From: Cryptomeria japonica
Taxonomy: Eukaryota > Streptophyta > Pinopsida > Cupressales > Cupressaceae
DNA: 64,000 bases
NCBI RefSeq assembly: GCF_030272615.1
Contig: NC_081407.1
Location: forward strand, 100,671,897-100,735,896
Direction: 5' to 3'
Part shown: piece after piece, positions 49,833 through 61,266 of the stretch
How the letters are laid out: the number at the start of each line of letters is the position of its first letter
How positions within the stretch are numbered: position 1 is the stretch's first letter
The notes under the pieces: model-generated
Told to the model about the DNA's origin: nothing
The model's database searches: none
Seen by the model: the letters and a program-made list of their open reading frames with translations, nothing else
Program-made: the position numbers and the translations under genes

Positions 49833-49851
49833 CCTTCAAGAGGAAAACTAA

Positions 49852-50098
49852 ATGAATGTTCTCCACATCATTCAGGTATTGCATTGTCAAATATTTTAAG
49901 GATTGATGTGTTGAAGGATGCTACTCCTCAGGGGGCACAACATAGTGGAACATGGAAGCTTGTGCCTCCACTTTGGCATTGTTATCAAGGGGGAGAAGAT
50001 GAGTAGCAGAGAAGATATCTGCAGTATTGAAGACATATAATATGGAAGGAGATGTAGAGATATCTTTGTGTATTGTCATCAATGCCAAAGGGGGAGAT
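49852..50098 (+). other. copia 1 3' untranslated region and polypurine tract
   Basis: Non-coding stretch between the pol stop and the right LTR. It ends with AAAGGGGGAGA at 50087-50097, the primer for plus-strand synthesis. Confidence 0.85.
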
Positions 50099-51545
50099 TG
50101 TTGGCATATGTGCAGAGTTTGATGACATGATGATAATGTATGTTGTCATTGATGTCAATATGCGGAAGTGTGAACAAGTATATTGAAGTAAGAAAACTGG
50201 CAAGTGAACCGGTATGATGAAGTGTGAACCAGTATATGCAAAAAGTGAACCGGTATGATGAAGCGTGAATTGGTATATGCAAAGTTTGTAGTGGGGTTTC
50301 ATTTGATATGACTACTGGTTGGTTGTCTCAACTTCAGGGTTTCTGGTTGATGAATTCCAAGTCTATGAGATTCGACTGATGACATCATGTGATGAGTTAG
50401 CATTAAAGTGAAGATTAGATCACGTTGTCACGTTAGCCTTGTGCACATGAAGGATTTCCTTGAGGATCTTGAATAATAAGATTGATTCTATTTAACTCAG
50501 AAATGTGCAAAATCTTAGTAAACGGTGGAGAGTGCATGATGGGTTATCAGCTTCCACAAGCGGTGAAGAACGAACGATGCAAAATGTCTTGAGAATTGTT
50601 CAAGATTATTTTACCCTATGTAATGTGATTAAATGGTCAGGATTGGACCAACTGTATTGTTAACCTAGATGCTTAGGGTTTTAGGTTTTGACCATCGACC
50701 TAATTGTCATCTATAAGGTCGATGATGGTTTTCATTTGAAGTTGTTGGCAAATGAATGTATGTGAGGTGATTCTTGCCAGACCGAAGGAGTAAGTAGAGA
50801 TCTGTTGAGTGTGATTGCAGATGTACAGGAACTGAAGTGGATCTACCTTGGCATTAAGTGTTGTTATTAGATTAGTGTATTACCTGTTGACTTCTAACCA
50901 TTTCAACAGTTGGAAAATCCCTTTACCAGGTAGCTTTAACAAGCTTTTTGTAAATCCTTTAATAGGGTGACTCAAAATCATTGAGTTTTTCAAATCCTCT
51001 TACATCGTAACCTTTAACAAGATTTTAACCTCTAATTGGGTATTTAGCCATCCCTTAACTGGGTGATCCGTAGCAGGATCGGCTCCTAGCAGAACCTGTT
51101 GTAAAGTCTTTAATCAGACTAGGCTCCTAACAGAGTGAACTTTAGAAGAGTTCAAGAACAACTTGTGGGTATTCATCCCCGCCATGGTTTTTCCCAGTTG
51201 GGTTTCCATGTGAAAAATCAGTGTGTTATTTGTGATGCTTTAGTGTTTTCTGTTAAGTGGTAGTGCAAGCTGATCTAATGGTCATTGTATTTTTGATGTA
51301 TTACCTTCTTAAGCATGTGGGTGAAGTTGAGAAGAGATGTTAGGTTTTGAGAAGATCTAAGTGTTACCAGTTTATGTCTTTCATAGTCACTGTGTTTTAT
51401 CAGTATTGCCTTGGTTTAGACTGGTGATGCTATTTACCAGTTAGTGCAGTCTTTGCAGTTTAAGTTGTTAAAGAAGTTTTTGTCTGTACTTATTCACCCC
51501 CCTCTCAGTACCTATTGGGTATTTACTATTCATCATTATTCATCA
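50099..51545 (+). repeat. copia 1 right (3') LTR
   Basis: TGTTGGCATATG...TTATTCATCA, 1447 bp, followed by the CAAAA target duplication. Confidence 0.95.
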
Positions 51546-52691
51546 CAAAAGGCATATCAAGTCTACCAATCACAACACATAGAGAGTGTAACCATATAGT
51601 ACCAAGGACCACCCACAAAGATATGCACACATCCTGCAAACAAAAAGTTGTAAGAAACTTCTCTCTCAACAAGTCTCCATATCTCTCAAAAGTTCACATC
51701 TAACTGAAGAAAATAGATATAGGAACTTCCATGTCATCACCCAAGTGACAACATATGACCACAAACTAGTGATCGTTGTAGCTCCATACAGAACTTCACA
51801 TCCAATGCCAACTAAATTCGAACCTCCAAGAAGATCACTAAGACCAAAGAGAGAAACTGCAAACTATAAACATATAGCATGTCCTTTTACAAACACCTAT
51901 AAGTGTAAGTTGTGCCAAGTAAGATCTTCTTCATGTCCCCATGTGAAAATCCATAACAACATCCAAACCTGTTCAACCTCAAGAGATCAAACATAACATA
52001 TGCATCATAAATCTACATGGATGTAAGCCTCTCAAAGAAGATCAAACTACTCCATTTCCCATTTTAGGAAATCAACCCACTACCATCCCCTATGATCATT
52101 ATAAAAGAAAACATAGTCTAAGGAGATAACCATGCTAACAATCTCTCATAATGAATCCTCTAGAACTATCCAACTTTAGCTCAAGATCCATGCATATGAA
52201 ATAAAAGCATAATCCACTTAAGAGAAACAATGGGCAATACCTCTCAAGTTATAAACTGCCAAGTAGACCAAGAGTGGGGAATGAGAATGCTCCTCCAAGA
52301 TATCCAAGTCATCATGACTCATCCAAGAGCAATCTCCTCATAGGTATCTATTGAACTCACATCCAATATAGATGTAGGCATCTTGGACTTCCAGCTGAAA
52401 TATTAGCAAGAGTAACTGTCTCAGCACATGTCTCTCATCTCAAGAGAACTAAAACCTCACCTAAGTCTCCATGTATCCACGAGTACCAACAAATGATCAA
52501 TCCATGCCAAACTCCAAATGTTTCTTTGCACTTCCATGAAGTTCTTAGGCATATAACTAATACACCCAATACAAAGAGAACTCACTAGACCATTGTCAAA
52601 GCTCCAATCAGCTAAATCAAGAACCCATCATGACATCATGATCTTGCCATCCCCTCCTAGGAGATCACATGCTTCAAGTGAACATACCATG
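51546..52691 (-). other. element X internal DNA, between copia 1 and the solo LTR
   Basis: A/C-rich plus strand with no recognised coding sequence, matching the style of 40826-41471 and 53750-54965. It starts with CAAAA and ends with CCATG, the target duplications of its two neighbours. Confidence 0.5.
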
Positions 52692-53749
52692 TGTTAGGTC
52701 CTGGAGACAACTGAGAGGGGGGGGTTGAATCAGTTGTCAAATAAATTCAAACCAAAACAACTTATCAAACTTTTATGCATAGTACCAGTAAAACAAAACT
52801 TAATGCCGATAAACACTATTATTGGTTAATTGCAGTACTGGTAAAGATTAATGCATGAAACAGAAAGACAAAGACATCCACAACACATAACACCAATATT
52901 TGTACGTGGAAACCCTGTAAGGGGAAAAACCACGGTGGGAAACCTTATCCACAATCAGATGATACTACTGCAGATAGTATGTGTATACAAATGGGGTTTG
53001 CACATGTAGAAAGGCCAAGCACCTAGAGCTCACTGCTCAATCACAAATGGGAGTCACACTGACTACAATTGGATGGTTAAATCCAATGATGATGTTCTGC
53101 TAAAAATAGCATCTTCATATCCTAGATTTAGTACCGGTGTAGTTCTGATTGCCTTTACAAAAACCTTGCTTCACCTTCAAATGATGTCTGTGTGTATAGC
53201 TTTGCTTAATCTTGCATATACCTTCTTACAAATCCTTTTCTTAATCTCTTGTTTTGATCTTACAAATAAGATCTTACATTTATACCATAACCTAAGACCA
53301 ATTTTAGTAGGTCATCTCTAATAAGATCAATTTACAAATAAACAATAACCGATGCAATAATCGATATAACATGTTGGCTTAATGCATTTACGACAATAAT
53401 AAATCATCTCCATAGCGTGCCATGCTGATCTAGAATAGATAAGCTTGCTGGTGCTTATCCTGGACCTATTTGCCGGTAACAACAAATATGCAATTACAAA
53501 TATACCAATGAACAAATCTCCAAGATAAAGTGTCCAAATGATGTCTTTGACATAACCAAGTATTCTCCATGTTATTCCAAGTGTCGGTGAACAATATTTC
53601 CTGTCGAACCAGATATCGGTGACTATGCATAAAGTCACTTGCTTGCCGGTGAACATTGCCAGTTCTCCAAAGTATTAACCATAGTGATAAGTGTTAATAG
53701 GTGTTGACATCAATGACAAAACCATGTCAACATGTCCAAAATACCAACA
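52692..53749 (-). mobile_element. 1.06-kb solo LTR, copia type, CCATG target duplication
   Basis: Starts TGTTAGGTCCTGG and ends AAAATACCAACA, flanked by CCATG at 52687-52691 and 53750-53754. On the minus strand the LTR begins TGTTGGTATTTTGGACATG and its end region contains a C-rich tract (AACCCCCCCCTCTCAG), as in the copia 1 LTR. No internal region, primer site or coding sequence is present, so it formed by recombination between two LTRs. Confidence 0.9.
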
Positions 53750-54970
53750 CCATGGTGTCAAGAGCAATATATCATGCCAAACTCTAAATGTACAATCAAG
53801 AGTTTACCATTACATCCACACCAACATACTCTAAACCAACATCACCTATAAAGAACCACCAACACCTCACACCAAAGACTATAAGAGCTATCCCTCCATG
53901 GCCGCAAGATGTTACACATCTTCAAATAGTGTACATGCAAAAGATGAAAGAACCCTTTTGTAGAAACAAGATCTAAGAGTCCCTCCAAACCATCTTCATC
54001 ACTAAAGAAGATTATCCATCGCCAAGTGATGAATACATAATCACTGCTAAATCTCCCATTGAAATGTGATACTAAGCTCTCCAAGATCATGACACACCAT
54101 CTCCCAAATTTGAAAATCATCCAGGTCTACACACATACAAGTGTACTATTAATCACACAAAGTGAAACCAAGATCTCCAAACCAAGGAAATACACCATGC
54201 TATAGGACCCCATAACTAACCATCCAGGTCATCATCTATCTTCCATCCTCTCATCTCAAAGAAACCACACCAATGCACAAGTGACCACAGAAAAGGTTAC
54301 CTAACAAGTCTACATTAACACTGAATCAAACCTCATGGATATTGACAACCCATATATGAATTCTCCCACTGCAAACATGTAGGTAAAGACAACCCACAAT
54401 ATTGCACAACTCGTAGATCTAACAATTGAAACATGCAAACTCACTATCACATCGACAACATGCAAATTGAGATCTTAAAGAGAACAATCATGTAGACAAC
54501 ATGACTCAAGCACCAGATCAAGCACATATCTAATTTGCCAATCATGTCCACACTAAGCACCATAATCTAGGAATCCACCAAGCATAACCATAAAAATATT
54601 GAGTGACTAATCATGTACCAACATCCTCATGCAGAGAAAGCATCTCACCTCCTCTCACCATGCACAAAAAATTCATGAAGAATTGCAGCTATCTCATCCA
54701 GTAACACCCCAAAGGAAATAAGGTCTAGAAAATAGCTCCCCTGTAGCTCCACAAAACCACAAGTTTTTTTTCTTGAGCATGTAAAACCTGCAAAACCACT
54801 ATGTTTGAGAACACCCATGCACATCCATACCAACTTCACATCCAGAAGACTCAAAAGTTTGAAAAAGCACCAAACAACTTAACCCAGAACAATGGACTAT
54901 CATAGATGAGCATCACCATAGATTTTTAAGGAAAATCTATAAACCCCTCAGATCCAAGGAACATGAATCT
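53750..54970 (-). other. element X internal DNA, between the solo LTR and copia 2
   Basis: A/C-rich, no recognised domain. The best minus-strand frame (54645-54854) shows no motif. It ends with AATCT (54966-54970), the copia 2 target duplication. Confidence 0.5.
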
Positions 54971-55433
54971 TGTTAGGGTTTCAAGCAGATCCGAAGCAAA
55001 TATGAACTAACAATTATATGCAGATTTAAATACAAAAGATAAAGAAATAAATCAGGACACAGATAACATAGAGATTTAACGTGGTTCACCCAGAATGGGT
55101 TACGTCCACCATACACAGCCGTCCAATCTTTCTTATTATCCAGCAAAAACAATACATCAACTTTACAATGCCTTAAGCATCCCAGCTGCTTATAACATGC
55201 ATTTTAAGGGCAACAAACAAAGTCGGCTTTTTTAGGGTTTTATTACAATGTCGGTTTTCATCAATGAAAAATGGCAAAAAAAATTTTCTCAAGGGCTGCC
55301 ACCTTTGAACTCCTGCTTTTCTCAGGGGCTGCCGCCCCCGAACCCCTGCCCGGGGCTTGGTTCGGCCCTGGACCCCGACGAGGATACGTGTTGAGTGTAC
55401 AGTACTTTGTTGATCAGTCGCCACATTTCAACA
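54971..55433 (-). repeat. copia 2 3' LTR (left)
   Basis: 463 bp, TGTTAGGGTTTC...CATTTCAACA on the plus strand. A GC-rich block at about 55290-55380 differs from the other LTR by a cluster of transitions. Confidence 0.95.
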
Positions 55434-55569
55434 ATCTCCCACTTGGAGACTGATCAGGCTCCACACCGAACAATCTCCCACTTGGAGACTGATACTACAC
55501 GACACCACTATACATGCAACATCCACTGGATAAAACACTAAGACTTGACTAGTATAAATTCCACAATTA

Positions 55570-58200
55570 TCAATCAAGAAGACCAACAGAAACTGATGAA
55601 GAAATCAGCTTCTCCTGTGGAACTGCCTTTGTGAACATATCGGCAGGATTCTCACTTGTGTGAATCTTCTCAAGCCGTAACTGACCCTCCTCCAAAATAG
55701 TCTGGATGAAGTGGTACCTGAGCTGAATGTGCTTTGTCCTTGAATGAAAAGCAGAGTTCTTCGCAAGATGAATGGCACTCTGGCTATCAGTATACAATGG
55801 GCTATCCTCTTGTGTCTGACCCAATTCCTTCAGAAAACATTGCAACCAAATCATCTCTTTGCTGGCTTCTGTAGCAGCAACATACTCAGCTTCAGTGGTT
55901 GAAAGTGCAACAACCTTTTGCAGCCTAGAAATCCAACTGACTGCAGTTCCCCCTATAGACATTTTATTAACCTCTTCTTGTGCCTTTGGGCACATCTCCT
56001 TAGTCAATTTGAAATGACTAGCCAAAGGTTTACTAACTGCTTTTGCGTCCTGCATGTTAAATCTTTTCAACACCTTCTTTATATACTCACTTTGGGACAA
56101 ATTCAAGGTTCTATTTTTCCTGTCCTGTGTAATCCTCATACCGAGAATTTGCTTAGCTGCACCCAAATCCTTCATAGCAAATGACCTGGCTAATTTCTGT
56201 TTAAGATCATTTATATGTTGCATGTTAGACCCAGCAACAAGCATGTCATCAACATAAAGCAACAGGATAATATAACTGCCATTATCAAATCTCTTAAAAT
56301 AGACACAATGATCAGAATGACATCTATGATAATCGTGCTCAACCATGAAACTATCAAATTTTAAATACCATTGTCGGGGTGCTTGCTTTAGGCCATACAG
56401 ACTTTTCTTCAACCTGCACACCAAGTTCTCCTTACCTTTGACCTCATATCCCTGTGGTTGCAACATGTAAATTTCCTCCTCAAAATCTTCAGGGAGAAAA
56501 GCTGTTTTGACATCTAATTGTTCAAGATGTAAATCATCTGCAGCCACAAGACTAAGTACAGTTCTAATTGAAGTCATTTTTACAACTGGAGAAAATATTT
56601 CATCATAATCTATACCCTTTTTCTGTGCAAAACCTTTTACCACAAGTCTGGCCTTATATCTTTTCTAACCTCCTTCCTCCTCCTTCAGCCGATAAACCCA
56701 TTTGTTAGGCAAGGCTCTTTTTTTTGCAGGTAAAGGGACTAAGTCCCAAGTCTTATTTTTCATCAAGGAGTCCATCTCCTCTTTCATGCCTAGTTGCCAC
56801 TGTTGTTTGGCATTCACCTGCATTGCTTCTTCATATTCTTCTGGTTCACCAGAATCCGTTAATAAAATAGAATACAAAGAAGGAGAAAATCTTTCAGGGA
56901 GTCTACTTGTCCTCGTAGAACGTCTAACACTTGCAGGAGTTTGTGGGACAATCTGTTGTTGCTGAGCATCAGGTACCTGTGGCATTTCATTTTCAGGAAT
57001 CTCATCCAACACCACATATTCTTGTTTCTCCTGTTCATGCTTGTTTTCCTGCATCTGTTCTTTATACATAACCTTCTCATTGAATATAACATCTCTACTT
57101 CTAATTATTTTCTTATTTTCAAAATCCCATAACCGATAGCCATATTCATCTATCCCATATCCAATGAAGGTACATTTCTGAGATTTAGCATCAAGCTTGG
57201 TTCTTTTTTCTTTATCAACATGGACAAAAGCTTCGCAACCAAAATTTTTTAGAAAAGAATAATTTACCTTTTTACCAGTCCATGCCTCCTCTGGAATACC
57301 ACCATCCAAAGGGGTTGAAGGTCCTCTATTTATCAAATAGACAGCAGTATGTACAGCATCTGCCCAAAAATGTAAGGGCAATCCAGCATGCAATCTCATG
57401 CTCCTCGCACGTTCCATGATGGTCCTATTCATTCTCTCTGACACACCATTTTCATGTGGAGTTCCTGGAACTGTCTTCTACTTTCGAATCCCATTTAAGG
57501 AACAGTAATCTTCAAATGCTTTGCTGCAATACTCACCTCCATTATCCGATCTGAGACACTTCAACTTTTTTCCTGTCTCATTCTCAACCAAAGCTTTCCA
57601 TTTCTTAAAAGTTTCAAAAACATCTGATTTTTGTTTTAGGAAATATGCCCATGTTTTTCTGGTTGAGTCATCAATAAAAATAACATAATAACAAGAGCCA
57701 CCAAGAGATGATACCTGAGGCGGTCCCCATACATCTGAATGTACAAGCTCTAACTTCTCACTCTTCTTCTCTTTCCCAACCTTGAGAAATCTGACTCTTT
57801 TCTATTTACCATAAACACAGTTTTCACAAAACTCTAAATCAATCTTCTTTAGTCCTGGCAATAGATTTTTAGAGTGAAGGATTTTCATCCCTTTCTCACT
57901 CATGTGCCCAAGCCTATGGTGCCACATTATCGAATCTGTTCTTGCAACATTTATTGTTGTTGTCCATGCAGTAACTTTATCTGTAGCAGCTAAGGTAGAG
58001 TAAGTGTTACCAGTACACAGATATAATGTGCCTACCTTCGCACCTTTAGCTACTACTAATGATCCTTTAGTGACCTTCCACATACTGTCTGAGAAGGTAA
58101 CTATGCAACCTTCACTACCTAGTTGCCCTGCAGAAATTAAATTTCTTCTTAAATTAGGAACATGTCTTACCTCCTGCAGAAACTAGTCATTACCATTCTA
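55570..58200 (-). pseudogene. pol: copia 2 pol: integrase, RT, RNase H, with TAG codons and an internal deletion
   Basis: Continues the gag frame. After the protease: VRHVPNLRRNLISAGQL, the HHCC finger (HHRLGHMSEKG, then CENCVYGK), integrase catalytic motifs HSDVWGPP, CLRSDNGGEY and PHENGVSERMNR, and RT motifs KARLVVKGFAQKKG, VKTAFLPEDFEEEIYM and LLYVDDMLVAGSN (YVDD at 56245-56256). The C-terminus has TTEAEYVAATEA, YTDSQSAIHLAKN and TSENPADMFTKAV. In-frame TAG codons are at 58198, 58183, 57802, 57478 and 56665; no TAA or TGA occurs before the end. Near 55955 the text passes directly from EEVNKMS to IGGTAVSWIS, skipping a segment that relatives have. Confidence 0.93.
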
Positions 58201-59229
58201 CAACTTGATCTTTATCTTTCCTTTTCCAACAATTTGACAGGGCTCATTATCACCCAAATATACCTGTCCAAAATCACCTTGAACATAATCTAGAAAATAT
58301 TTTCTATGGGGTGTAGCATGAAATGAAGCCCCAGAATCTATTACCCAGGAATCATTAACATTATCCAAACATAAGATTAAAGCATCTTGTAAAGTATTAC
58401 TTGCAATATTAGCTTCCTTACTGTCATTTTCATTTTTGTCTCCTTCTTTGTTTTTCCGAGACCAACAGTCTTTCTTTAGATGACCAGGCTTTCTGCAATA
58501 CCAGCAATCTTTCTTTCCTCTAGATTGAGAGTGTCCTTTCTTTGACTTCCCTTGTGACTTCTCATTCCCAGGGCCTTTTCCTCTTTCCTTTGATCTTCCT
58601 CTATTCTCCACATTCAAAACACTACCCGATGATGTTGAAGTCTCACCTGTGCTTTTCCTTCGCATTTCCTCGCTTAGGATAACACCAACAATATCATCAA
58701 ATACCAAAGTATTTTTACCAGAGACAGAGTTACTTACAGCCATAACCAAGCTATTCCAGCTTTCTGGCAAAGAACATAAAATCAAGAGAGCCCTAACCTC
58801 TTCTGCAAAGATAATTTTTACCGAAGATAATTGACTGGTAATTGTATTAAATTCATTTAAGTGCTCCGCTACAGATCCTCCCTCACTGATTTTCAAATTA
58901 AACAAACGCTTCATAAGAAATACCTTATTTGAAGTCGAGGGTTTCTCATACAACTTAGCCAATGTTGCCATCAAATCTACAGTCAATTTTGCTTCTGTTA
59001 TATTGAATGCTACAGATGACGCAAGGCACAATTGAATGGATCCCAGTGCCTTTCTATCTAAAATGTCCCACTCTTCATCTGATATTGTGGTCGGTTTCTT
59101 TGCCTTTCCTTCCAATGGTCGCCACAAATCCTTTTGATACAGGTAATCCTCCATCTGCATTTTCCATAACTGATAATTCTGGCCATTAAACTTTTCGACC
59201 TTGAATTTGGAATCCTCCATTGCTCCCAC
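58201..59229 (-). pseudogene. gag: copia 2 gag and protease
   Basis: ATG at 59227-59229 (MGAMEDSKFKVEKFNGQN), 343 codons open to the first TAG. The copia Gag pattern FNGQNYQLWKMQMEDYL is at residues 14-30, a capsid region with LNEFNTITSQL follows, then a Lys/Gly/Ser-rich stretch, the CCHC knuckle CWYCRKPGHLKKDC (from residue 242) and the protease site WVIDSGASFHATP (Asp 298). This part is intact, so a Gag-protease fragment could in principle still be translated. It would package element RNA and mature the particle. Confidence 0.93.
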
Positions 59230-59266
59230 TCAAATCTGAAAGTCTTGCCAATTTACAGAAAACCTC

Positions 59267-59278
59267 GCTCTGATACCA
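59267..59278 (-). other. copia 2 primer-binding site
   Basis: The reverse complement is TGGTATCAGAGC, identical to that of copia 1 and two bases from the LTR. Confidence 0.93.
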
Positions 59279-59280
59279 AT

Positions 59281-59743
59281 TGTTAGGGTTTCAAACAAAT
59301 CCGAAGCAAATATGAACTAACAATTATATGCAGATTTAAATACAAAAGATAAAAAAATAAATCAGGACACAGATAACACAGAGATTTAATGTGGTTCACC
59401 CAGAATGGGTTATGTCCACCATACAGAGCCGTCCAATCTTTCTTATTATCCAGCAAAAATAGTACATCAACCTTACAATGCCTTAAGCATCCCAGCCACT
59501 TATAACATGCGTTTTTAGGGCAACAAACAATGTTGGCCTTTTTAGGGTTTTATTACAATGTTGGTTTTCATCAATGAAAAATGGCAAAAAAAAATTTCTC
59601 GGGGGCTATCGCCCCCGAACCCCCGCTTTTCTCGGGGGCTGCTGCCCCCAAACCCCTACCCGGGGCCTGGCCTGGCCCCGGACCCTGGCGAGGATACGTG
59701 CTGAGTGTATAGTACTTTGTTGATCAGTCACCACATTTCAACA
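59281..59743 (-). repeat. copia 2 5' LTR (right)
   Basis: 463 bp. Contains a GC-rich block with a perfect 7-bp stem and 4-base loop (CGGGGGC-TATC-GCCCCCG, 59600-59617). Followed by the AATCT target duplication. Confidence 0.95.
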
Positions 59744-59748
59744 AATCT

Positions 59749-61266
59749 GAGCCATGCAAGTACAATCATCCATAAAGGAAAAAGTAGATCGGGAATTCCA
59801 GACCCATTTGTAGGCCAACTCCTTAATCACCATCAGTATATGCATCTAAGGGAGACAGGCTATCAAGAACCTTCTAGATTCAGAACCGTTAGGGTCTACC
59901 TGGTTAAGGGATTTCAAACTGTTGTAACTGTTAGGGAACAACATGGAAAATGATCTGATTACAACACTTCCTTGCTTGCTAGTACAAATCCTTTTCAACA
60001 CAACTCTTCTACACACATGCAGACACTTCAAACTAGTTCGACAATACCTTCTTCTCAAACCACCGACACAAAAACCCTTCTCCAACTAGCCCTAAATACA
60101 CTTTTCAGCTAGGGCGGCTACAAAACCTAATTATATCAATAAGATACAATGAATTTACATTTTGCATGGAAAAACACTCTTCCAAAATACATTACAGATC
60201 ATTACAATAAATTTCTACAAGATTTCTGCCATTGAATGATCATCGCAGATCGATTTGATAAGCAATCAAACCTTTGTTACATTCTTCTAAGCACTTCATT
60301 GATTCCCAAGAAATCTGATCCTTGTACATACTCAAATACCATCTTATCATTATACATGAATTATGACATGTCATCACTAAGTTATGATAATGATAAGATC
60401 CGTTGCCAAACCTTAAATCATTACTAGTTAAAGATCTAATACCGATATTCATTCTTCTTCATAGAGTTCATAACATACAATTATAAATGTGTTTTCTGAT
60501 TCACCAAACTTGATACAATTTCAATCACAAATTCATGCCAATGTTATGAACATATATTCTGAACTGCAACACTTGAATCTTCTCCAATCATCCATACCAG
60601 TCTCTTGATCATCGCTCAGTTCCTATTTACTAGTTGACAACAACTTAGCAGTTTTGTTGTCTAAATGATTCCACTACCAGTTAGGCTATATCGGTTGGTA
60701 TAGATGACCTAGATGACTAAACAAACATGGTTGCCATCAATGATAATACAAATAAAGTCATCAAACAACCTATTACAATTATATCATCATCATCAAGCCA
60801 ACAATCTCTATCAACTTTACCGATCATCTTCTCATCATCAATTATGCCAACAATTTGGTCATCTTCTCATCTCATCATCTTCATCAGTTATGCTTGCACC
60901 TTAATCTCAACATGTATTACAAATCTTATATAAAACCATACATTGAAAGTATTGATAGTGAGGTGTTGATTTCATGATTTAAATGTAAATTATTTGTTGA
61001 TATGAGGATAATAGAGGCTTTGCAAGGATTGTTTTGATTAAGTAAAAGAAAGTATTTGAAAGTTACTCGAACCTTGGACAATTTAGGAGATCAAAAGAAC
61101 AAGAAAGAAATGTGCCTGATCACTTTAAAGGATAGAAAGATCCCACCCAAATTAAAAGGGATCGACATACATAACATAAAAAACCAGAATCAGACAACTT
61201 TAGGACAACACAACAACAACAAAAAGACAGGACCTAGGACCCCTGCAGAAACAGAGACAAAGACAA
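59749..61266 (-). other. end of element X and LTR-like relic, no gene
   Basis: The first ~115 bases continue element X. From about 59865 to 60800 the text resembles the copia LTR remnant at 36346-37152 (CTGTTAGGGAACAAC, GTTGCCATCAATGATAA, LTR-like edge AGCCAACAATCTCT near 60800). The remainder (60800-61266) is A-rich without structure. No partner LTR or target duplication was found. Confidence 0.45.

Larger units (their letters stand above)
44044..49851 (+). pseudogene. pol: copia 1 pol: protease end, integrase, RT, RNase H, split by an insertion
   Basis: One continuous frame from 43216 to 47068, resuming at 49838 after the nested element and ending at TAA 49849-49851. Integrase: HRRLSHV plus CIECQLGK (HHCC finger, 44398-44530), DLVHIDLCGPM, LITDQGGEF and NGLVERNN. 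RT: WVFRNKMNEDG, ARLLCKGYAQEEG and VFVDDIIFGG (46126 on, catalytic DD intact). RNase H: FTDADWVGN, STAEAEYVA, DNTSAINISKN and SKEQLADIFTKPL. Stops in frame are TGA 44107 and TAG at 44875, 45001, 45046, 45121, 45313, 45616, 45868, 46108, 46495 and 46729. No TAA occurs before the genuine end. Confidence 0.95.
41472..51545 (+). mobile_element. Ty1/copia retrotransposon (copia 1), complete, with a nested insertion
   Basis: LTRs at 41472-42914 (1443 bp) and 50099-51545 (1447 bp), primer-binding site next to the left LTR, gag-pol between, polypurine tract before the right LTR, and CAAAA duplicated at 41467-41471 and 51546-51550. The order protease-integrase-RT-RNase H places it in Ty1/copia. It carries a 2.76-kb nested LTR element (47069-49832); without it the element would be about 7.3 kb. 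The gag-pol frame is inactivated by TAG codons. The long 3' untranslated region and the AAGGGGGAG tract recall larger copia families. Confidence 0.95.
54971..59743 (-). mobile_element. Tnt1-like Ty1/copia retrotransposon (copia 2), complete, minus strand
   Basis: LTRs of 463 bp at 54971-55433 and 59281-59743, AATCT duplicated at 54966-54970 and 59744-59748, primer-binding site at 59267-59278 and a polypurine tract at 55434-55444 (AAGTGGGAGAT on the minus strand). A single gag-pol frame runs from 59229 to 55570 with five in-frame TAG codons and an apparent internal deletion near the RT/RNase H border. Gag start, CCHC finger and pol order match the Tnt1/Tork group. Confidence 0.95.
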
